Origin: Campylobacter sp.
Lineage (GTDB): Bacteria > Campylobacterota > Campylobacteria > Campylobacterales > Campylobacteraceae
Assembly: GCF_020024835.1 (NCBI RefSeq)
Contig: NZ_JAHHTD010000025.1
Span: 1 to 22,517, forward strand
Direction of reading: 5' to 3'
DNA length: 22,517 nt
The position numbers and the translations under genes are program-made. Positions 17,833 through 22,517 of the stretch are shown one piece after another; position 1 is the first letter of the stretch, and each line of letters opens with the position of its first letter. Below the pieces are notes generated by a model that saw only the letters and a program-made list of their open reading frames with translations, was not told the DNA's origin and ran no database searches.

Positions 17833-18262
17833 AAAAGTCGGCGTAGTTATCCCTATATATAATGTAGAAAAATATCTAAGAGAATGTTTAGATAGTGTTA
17901 TAAATCAAACTTATAAAAATTTAGAAGTAGTATTAGTTAATGATGGAAGCACAGATGAAAATTCACTTAATATAGCTAAAGAATACACTTTAAAAGATGA
18001 AAGATTTATTTTATTTGATAAAGAAAATGGCGGTCAAAGCACTGCTAGAAATGTAGGCATAGAATATTTTAGTGGAGAATACAAACTTAAAAACATTACT
18101 ACACAAATTAACAAAAATTCTTTAATTGAATTTGAACTAAGTGATAGTAATCCTTACAATATATACAAAGCTTATAAAAGCCCTAAAGCTTTTAATAATG
18201 AAAAAGATTTAACTAATTTTTCTTACCCTATTATAGATTATATTATCTTTTTAGATAGTGAT
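17803..18262 (+). repeat. 460-bp perfect direct repeat, copy 1
   Basis: Identical base for base to 20038-20497 (offset 2235). It spans the last nine codons and stop of lgtF, a GGAAAG ribosome binding site, the ATG at 17825 and the first 146 codons of the following transferase. The left boundary is a run of seven A, where the preceding base differs (T here, C in copy 2). The right boundary is immediately after the DxD codons; beyond it the two genes keep only patchy similarity. Confidence 0.97.
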
Positions 18263-19006
18263 AATTCTTGGGAATTAAACTGCATACAAGAGTGTGTTCT
18301 TAGAATGGGTGATGTTAATGTGCTTTGGTTTAATCATTCTTGCATTTATGAAAAAGGCATTAAAGATAAGGGGCAAATAAATAGAATGGATATTTTTAAT
18401 TATCACAATGAATGTATTATAAGCCCTAAAGAATATGCTAATAAAGCCATTAACATAGGATCAAAAGACATTTCTTTTGGCTGGAATGGTATGATAGATT
18501 TTCATTTTTTAAAAAGCATAAAACTTAAATTTATCGATAAAATCATCAATGAAGATATATATTTTGGTATGGTTTTATTTGCTAATGCTAGTAAAATTTA
18601 TGTTTTGCCTAAAAGATTGTATCGTTGCATTTTAAGGGCAAATAGCATATCAAATCACGATAAAAAAGTAAGTAAAGAAAATATAACACATTATTTTAAT
18701 GATATATATGAAAGTTTTAATCAAAATCCAAAAGAAGCTAAAAAATACTTAAAAGCTTATAGTAGAGTAGTAACAGCTTTAAATTTAATAGAATTTTTTA
18801 AAGATAAAAATGATGAAAACGCAAAAGCTATTAAAGAAGCATTTTTGTCTTTTTATGCGAAAAAGGCTTTAATGATTAAAAAATTTAAAAAAGACCCTTT
18901 AAATTTAAAAAAAGAATTAGTGATTATAAAGCCATTTATTAATTTTACTCTTCCTTATGATATATACAAAATCTGGCATAAGATAAAAAATATCTTTAAA
19001 AATTAA
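17825..19006 (+). CDS. Family 2 glycosyltransferase GT-A (repeat copy 1 N-terminus)
   Basis: Predicted LOS outer-core sugar transferase of 393 aa; donor and acceptor are unknown. The GT2 nucleotide-binding start is VVIPIYNVE, with NDGS at 39-42, GGQSTARN at 69-76 and DSD at 144-146. About 55 residues (87-139) are inserted between ARN and the DSD strand, where most GT2 proteins have fewer than ten. The acidic ED expected of the catalytic base is in NEDIYFG. After DSD the sequence reads NSWE instead of the DYWE of its paralogue, so the Asp next to the DxD is lost; effect unknown. Residues 1-146 equal those of the paralogue at 20060. The start overlaps lgtF by 8 nt, and the stop overlaps the convergent gene in a shared TTAA. 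Confidence 0.85.
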   Translation: MNKKVGVVIPIYNVEKYLRECLDSVINQTYKNLEVVLVNDGSTDENSLNIAKEYTLKDERFILFDKENGGQSTARNVGIEYFSGEYKLKNITTQINKNSLIEFELSDSNPYNIYKAYKSPKAFNNEKDLTNFSYPIIDYIIFLDSDNSWELNCIQECVLRMGDVNVLWFNHSCIYEKGIKDKGQINRMDIFNYHNECIISPKEYANKAINIGSKDISFGWNGMIDFHFLKSIKLKFIDKIINEDIYFGMVLFANASKIYVLPKRLYRCILRANSISNHDKKVSKENITHYFNDIYESFNQNPKEAKKYLKAYSRVVTALNLIEFFKDKNDENAKAIKEAFLSFYAKKALMIKKFKKDPLNLKKELVIIKPFINFTLPYDIYKIWHKIKNIFKN

Positions 19007-20001
19007 TCTTGCATAATGATTTTATCTATCATAGAATTTTTCTTTATAGTTTTAAAATGCGTGAGTTTATGTAAGAAACTTTGATTTTTGACTTCACTCC
19101 ATAAACAAGGATCAAATTTTTCTTTCGCATAAAATTGTAATAAATGACATTCTATATCGCTCATATTTTTGTAGATTTTGTTGGTATAGCCGTGGTTTTT
19201 TAGGAGTTCAAAAATGATGTGTAGGACAAAATAATAATGGTTTGTATTGGAATTTTCATTTTCCCAATAATATAAAAGTATATCTTTTAAAGCTTGGACA
19301 TTTTTGTTATTAGCTTTTGAGATAATAAAACTACTAAGTAATTTAACTTTAAAATCATCATTGTAATTAAAATACCCATAAGAAAAATATCCACTTTTAA
19401 TAAAACTCTTTAGTTGTTCTTTGCTTGGTTTATTTTGTGCCCTTTCAAAGGCGAAAAAATCCTCCTCGCACAGGCTTTGTGGAATTTTATCACTTAAAAA
19501 TATATTAGCATCACACCATATCCCTCCATAAGTAGAAAGTAAAGCTACTCTTAAAAGATCTGAAAAGAAAGCGATAGTTTTTTCTCCAAAAAAATTATTT
19601 TTTAATTTTTCTTTTATAAGGGGCGGAAAATCAAGATAATTTTCTATATTATCTTTATCTAAAATGATGATAGTATAATCACCCCCCCCCATATGCCTTT
19701 GTATAGATTTAAAACATCGATGTATAAGTGGCGAGGCTTGGTCTTTACCTTGATACCAAAATTGCCAAATGATTTTATCATTTTTAAAATGATGTTTTTT
19801 TTCAAAAGTAAAATGAGGGATTTTTCCTTCTAAAAAAGGATTGATATAATTAATAGTAAGATAATTTGCTACTTTTGGGTGCTCTATCTTGTAACTTATA
19901 TGGTTTCTTAACTTTCTTCTTAATGATTTAATGGGTATAATTTTACTTAAATTTCTTGTGAAATTGTTGTAAAGTAAGAAGTTATTTTTATGATTTTTCA
20001 T
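19003..20001 (-). CDS. Phase-variable capsular/LOS polysaccharide synthesis transferase (Caps_synth/GT32-like)
   Basis: Predicted sugar transferase of 332 aa resembling the capsular polysaccharide synthesis family (related to GT32). Family features are IIWQFWYQGKDQASPLIHRC near 77-96, the helix FFSDLLRVALLSTYGG before the active site, and GGIWCDANI at 159-167, the place of the GGxYxDxD metal-binding motif; D164 is the conserved acid and the second Asp of a strict DxD is missing. A run of nine G encodes M-G-G-G at 104-107; nine keeps the frame open, so this copy is ON. The ATG at 20001 has ATGGA upstream. It runs against both flanking genes. Substrate unknown. Confidence 0.82.
   Translation of the reverse strand: MKNHKNNFLLYNNFTRNLSKIIPIKSLRRKLRNHISYKIEHPKVANYLTINYINPFLEGKIPHFTFEKKHHFKNDKIIWQFWYQGKDQASPLIHRCFKSIQRHMGGGDYTIIILDKDNIENYLDFPPLIKEKLKNNFFGEKTIAFFSDLLRVALLSTYGGIWCDANIFLSDKIPQSLCEEDFFAFERAQNKPSKEQLKSFIKSGYFSYGYFNYNDDFKVKLLSSFIISKANNKNVQALKDILLYYWENENSNTNHYYFVLHIIFELLKNHGYTNKIYKNMSDIECHLLQFYAKEKFDPCLWSEVKNQSFLHKLTHFKTIKKNSMIDKIIMQD
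19682..19690 (-). repeat. G9 homopolymer, predicted slipped-strand phase-variation tract
   Basis: Nine C on the plus strand are nine G on the coding strand of the transferase at 19003-20001. It is the only G/C run of this length I found in a very AT-rich window. Ten G would place TGA directly after the tract; eight or eleven would reach TAG about eight codons later. Either change truncates the 332-aa protein near residue 107-115. Tracts of 8-11 G are the classical hypermutable contingency sequences of Campylobacter surface-sugar genes. Confidence 0.9.
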
Positions 20002-20028
20002 TTGTATTTTCCATAATTTTTTATCTGA

Positions 20029-20034
20029 TATAAT
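20029..20034 (+). promoter_or_regulatory. Consensus extended -10 box for GT-B
   Basis: TCTGATATAATATC contains a perfect TATAAT with an upstream TG, in the 58-nt gap between two divergent genes and only three bases before repeat copy 2 begins. Predicted transcription start is near 20041, giving a leader of about 20 nt. On the opposite strand the same bases read GATATTATATC, so a minus-strand -10 (TATTAT) for the phase-variable gene may overlap it. Confidence 0.55.
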
Positions 20035-20037
20035 ATC

Positions 20038-20067
20038 AAAAAAATTACTTGGAAAGAAAATGAATAA
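20038..20067 (+). pseudogene. Orphan 3' tail of lgtF (nine codons plus stop)
   Basis: These 30 bases match the last nine codons (KKITWKENE) and TAA of lgtF, at 17803-17832, but nothing upstream of them resembles lgtF. They are the left end of repeat copy 2. The fragment has no coding role of its own; its GGAAAG still serves as the ribosome binding site of GT-B. It marks the lgtF-GT junction as the source of copy 2. Confidence 0.85.
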
Positions 20068-20497
20068 AAAAGTCGGCGTAGTTATCCCTATATATAATGT
20101 AGAAAAATATCTAAGAGAATGTTTAGATAGTGTTATAAATCAAACTTATAAAAATTTAGAAGTAGTATTAGTTAATGATGGAAGCACAGATGAAAATTCA
20201 CTTAATATAGCTAAAGAATACACTTTAAAAGATGAAAGATTTATTTTATTTGATAAAGAAAATGGCGGTCAAAGCACTGCTAGAAATGTAGGCATAGAAT
20301 ATTTTAGTGGAGAATACAAACTTAAAAACATTACTACACAAATTAACAAAAATTCTTTAATTGAATTTGAACTAAGTGATAGTAATCCTTACAATATATA
20401 CAAAGCTTATAAAAGCCCTAAAGCTTTTAATAATGAAAAAGATTTAACTAATTTTTCTTACCCTATTATAGATTATATTATCTTTTTAGATAGTGAT
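20038..20497 (+). repeat. 460-bp perfect direct repeat, copy 2
   Basis: Base-for-base copy of 17803-18262 in the same orientation. It provides the ribosome binding site and first 146 codons of GT-B. Identity stops at the codon after DSD (GAT here, AAT in copy 1). The absence of any mismatch, including at third codon positions, points to recent duplication or ongoing gene conversion. Confidence 0.97.
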
Positions 20498-21238
20498 GAT
20501 TACTGGGAATTAAACTGCATAGAAGAATGTGTTCCTAGAATGGAAGGGGTGGAGATTGTTTGGTTTGATGAAAGAAAGCGTTATGAGATTGCTTGTAAAA
20601 ATGAAAGTCAAGATAGTAGATTAAAAGACATAAATATAAAATCAGAAAAAAAGATTAGTTTATTTGAATGGTTGCAATACCTTATAAGAAGTAATATGAA
20701 AGATTTTTCTTTTGTTTATAATGGTATGATAGATTTTAAATTTTTAAAAAATATAAAATTATATTTTTTAAATGGTATCTTTGCAGAAGATCATTTATTT
20801 GGAATTTTACTTTTTGCTCAAGCTAAGTATGTGTATATATACCCTAAAGCACTTTATTGTTATAGAATTCGTGCAAATTCTTCAACAAATCAAGATAAAA
20901 AGATTACCGCAGAAAATATTCCTCCTCATCTTAAAATAATTTATGATGCTTTTGATAAAGATGCATATTTAACAAAAGAATATTTTAAAGCTTATAGTTG
21001 GGTTGTGATAGCTTTAGAAATTGTTAAATTTATAAACAATTATCAAGATAAAAATATTGTTTTACTTTTGAAAAATATTATTTTGCGTTTTTATGTTAAA
21101 AATGCTTTTAAGATCAATAAATTTAAAAAAGATCCTTTATGTGCTAAAGAATCATTAAAATTATTAAAGTCTTATAAAATTTCAAAAATTAAATATGTAA
21201 TGATTAGATTATTTTTGAGTTTTAAGTATAAAAAGTGA
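20060..21238 (+). CDS. Family 2 glycosyltransferase GT-B (repeat copy 2 N-terminus)
   Basis: Predicted LOS sugar transferase of 392 aa, substrate unknown. Residues 1-146 equal those of GT-A; after that it has its own sequence. It has the usual FLDSDDYWE, an ED pair in AEDHLFG and a YRIRANSST motif, so its active site looks more canonical than GT-A. The C-terminal part (about 150-392) is only loosely similar to GT-A, sharing short stretches such as NGMIDF, RANS and KFKKDPL, and probably holds the acceptor site. Unlike GT-A it is not coupled to lgtF; it starts just behind its own -10 box. The 3' end overlaps the convergent gene by 30 nt. Confidence 0.87.
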   Translation: MNKKVGVVIPIYNVEKYLRECLDSVINQTYKNLEVVLVNDGSTDENSLNIAKEYTLKDERFILFDKENGGQSTARNVGIEYFSGEYKLKNITTQINKNSLIEFELSDSNPYNIYKAYKSPKAFNNEKDLTNFSYPIIDYIIFLDSDDYWELNCIEECVPRMEGVEIVWFDERKRYEIACKNESQDSRLKDINIKSEKKISLFEWLQYLIRSNMKDFSFVYNGMIDFKFLKNIKLYFLNGIFAEDHLFGILLFAQAKYVYIYPKALYCYRIRANSSTNQDKKITAENIPPHLKIIYDAFDKDAYLTKEYFKAYSWVVIALEIVKFINNYQDKNIVLLLKNIILRFYVKNAFKINKFKKDPLCAKESLKLLKSYKISKIKYVMIRLFLSFKYKK

Positions 21239-22411
21239 GATGATTTTTTTAGGATGTCTAATATATAATCTAAACATAGAATATATCTTATAGATTTTGA
21301 TAAATTTCAAATTATCGTAGATTTTTAGAGGGTCTTTTGCGGTTTTATTTTCTATTATAGAATGCAAATAACTTTTTGATGATTTTTTTAAAAAATGATT
21401 TTTGTTGTTGAAATCTCGTATTTTTAAAGCAATAATTAGCAAACAATATAAATGAAAATATTCTCTAAGTTCTTTATAATCACTAAAATGCTCTCTTAAT
21501 GGCTCTAAATATTTAGGTAAATTCTTTGGTATAGTGGTATTTTGAAAGTTTATTATAGATCCTTGTCTAATTGTGTATGTCATTAAAGCTGTATTGATAT
21601 AAAATACTTTCTTAGCTAAGCAAAATAAAATAGTTCCAAAATCATGATCTTCGTGATAAATTCCATTAGTAAAACGGAGGTTGTATTGATTTAAAATATT
21701 AGTCTTAAAAGCACCTTGCCAAGCAAAATAAAATTGAAAAAATTTATTTTCTTGTAATAATTTTAAACCATTATCAAAAAATATTTTTTTACTTTTTTGC
21801 ATTAAGTCAGTCGGAGGATTTTTTAAAAAATGAGATTTGCTTTCATGATACTCATAAAATCCGTGCATACAAATGTCTAAATCTTTTAAAATCATATCTT
21901 TTACGCAAAGCTCTATGCAATTTTCTAATAAATAATCATCAGAGTCTAAAAAATGTATTATAGAATTTGGTAATTTTGAAATTATAAAATCATTGATATT
22001 TTCTATATTTGTCTTTATATATCTTTTTTCAATTTGTATAAAATTTGTTTTTATAGTTTCCTTTTTTATTATTTTAGTATCTGTCTTAAAAGTATGTGTT
22101 TGAGTAAAAGAAATTATGTCTTGTTCTTTGTTGTCTTCAAAAAAACTTCTTAATTTAGTGCCCTTTATAAATTCTAATCCCATATTTCTAGCCGAGCTAA
22201 GTCCGCCATTATCTTTAGAAATTAAAAATATTCTTTCATCTTTTTTAAGATATTTTAAGGCTATATCTAAACTATCATCATCACTGCCATCATCTACTAA
22301 AATAATGTCTAAATTATGGTAAGTCTGGTTTATAACACTTTCTAAACATTTTTCTAAATAAGGAGCTACATTGTAAATTGGAATGATAATAGAAACTAAA
22401 GGATCTTTCAT
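21209..22411 (-). CDS. Family 2 glycosyltransferase GT-C
   Basis: Predicted LOS sugar transferase of 400 aa, substrate unknown. The GT2 core is SIIIPIYNVAPYLE, DDGS at 40-43, GGLSSARN at 69-76 and FLDSDDY at 154-160, with an ED pair in YHEDHDFG. Like GT-A and GT-B it has a long insertion (about 70 residues, 83-151) between ARN and the DSD strand, and a C-terminal KDPL stretch, so the three form one subfamily; its N-terminus is divergent and it is not part of the perfect repeat. The ATG at 22411 has AAAGAG upstream. It runs opposite to GT-B, so its promoter lies to the right, facing the edge gene. Confidence 0.87.
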   Translation of the reverse strand: MKDPLVSIIIPIYNVAPYLEKCLESVINQTYHNLDIILVDDGSDDDSLDIALKYLKKDERIFLISKDNGGLSSARNMGLEFIKGTKLRSFFEDNKEQDIISFTQTHTFKTDTKIIKKETIKTNFIQIEKRYIKTNIENINDFIISKLPNSIIHFLDSDDYLLENCIELCVKDMILKDLDICMHGFYEYHESKSHFLKNPPTDLMQKSKKIFFDNGLKLLQENKFFQFYFAWQGAFKTNILNQYNLRFTNGIYHEDHDFGTILFCLAKKVFYINTALMTYTIRQGSIINFQNTTIPKNLPKYLEPLREHFSDYKELREYFHLYCLLIIALKIRDFNNKNHFLKKSSKSYLHSIIENKTAKDPLKIYDNLKFIKIYKIYSMFRLYIRHPKKIISLFILKTQK

Positions 22412-22431
22412 ATATACTCTTTTTGGTTAAA

Positions 22432-22437
22432 ATTATA
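22432..22437 (-). promoter_or_regulatory. Candidate -10 box for GT-C
   Basis: The minus strand reads TTAGTATAATTTTAACC, a perfect TATAAT about 20 nt before the GT-C ATG. The plus strand of the same gap holds TATACT and TATAAA that could serve the divergent gene at the right edge. Confidence 0.45.
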
Positions 22438-22459
22438 CTAATATAAATGTTAAAGATAA

Positions 22460-22517
22460 ATGAATACAAGAAAAATAATTATAAATTTATTGTTATTATT
22501 AGTGCCAATGAGTTTTC
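22460..22517 (+). CDS. Start of an unidentified plus-strand gene, cut by window edge
   Basis: From the ATG at 22460 the frame stays open to the edge and encodes 19 residues, basic then strongly hydrophobic (MNTRK, then IIINLLLLLVPMSF), like the start of a membrane protein. An O-antigen-ligase-like or other LOS membrane protein is conceivable, but too little is visible to name it. A second ATG at 22447 in another frame is also open to the edge (MLKINEYKK..., then FIVIISANEF) and could be the true start instead. AAAGAT lies before the first candidate. Confidence 0.35.
   Translation, partial: MNTRKIIINLLLLLVPMSF

Noticed and set aside
20026..20038. Near-palindrome around TGATATAATATCA as a repressor operator
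   Set aside because: It is an odd-length AT palindrome that simply follows from the TATAAT box; no regulator gene or second site supports an operator.

Overview
The window is AT-rich, tightly packed DNA from a Campylobacter, most likely a member of the C. lari group. It holds a protein N-glycosylation (pgl) locus joined to the start of the lipooligosaccharide (LOS) locus, in the gene order familiar from C. jejuni. Two pgl genes of the C. jejuni set are missing: pglI between pglH and pglJ, and pglG between pglF and cheY. The predicted oligosaccharyltransferase has the C. lari PglB length (711 aa) and its active-site residues fall at the C. lari numbering. The species assignment rests on remembered family sequences, not on a search.

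Left part, minus strand (1-14320). Reading in the direction of transcription: a PolB-type 3'-5' exonuclease-like gene, then gne, pglK, pglH, pglJ, pglB, pglA, pglC, pglD, pglE and pglF. Most junctions overlap by 4-14 nt or are separated by 1 nt, so the block looks like one translationally coupled operon. After a 115-nt gap holding a separate promoter come cheY and prmA (cut by the left edge). Together the pgl genes make UDP-diNAcBac (PglF, PglE, PglD), load it on undecaprenyl phosphate (PglC), extend it with GalNAc (PglA, PglJ, PglH, with Gne supplying UDP-GalNAc), flip it (PglK) and transfer it to Asn in periplasmic proteins (PglB). Without PglI the expected glycan is an unbranched hexasaccharide lacking the glucose branch.

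Right part, mostly plus strand (14385-22517). waaC, htrB and the two-domain glucosyltransferase lgtF form the conserved inner-core start of the LOS locus. Next comes the accessory part: a family 2 glycosyltransferase (GT-A) overlapping the lgtF stop, a minus-strand polysaccharide-synthesis transferase containing a G9 tract (19682-19690), a second family 2 transferase (GT-B), a third on the minus strand (GT-C), and the first codons of another plus-strand gene at the right edge.

The most striking structure is a perfect 460-bp direct repeat (17803-18262 and 20038-20497). It covers the last nine codons and stop of lgtF, a ribosome binding site and the first 146 codons of GT-A and GT-B. The two proteins then diverge abruptly after the DxD motif. 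The locus therefore pairs one constant 5' donor-binding module with different 3' acceptor modules. The second copy still carries an orphan tail of lgtF and sits just behind a consensus -10 box. Between the two copies lies the gene with the G9 tract, so the region could vary both by slipped-strand ON/OFF switching and by recombination between the repeats. No stretch over 300 bases lacks a gene, and no RNA gene, insertion sequence or CRISPR array was seen.
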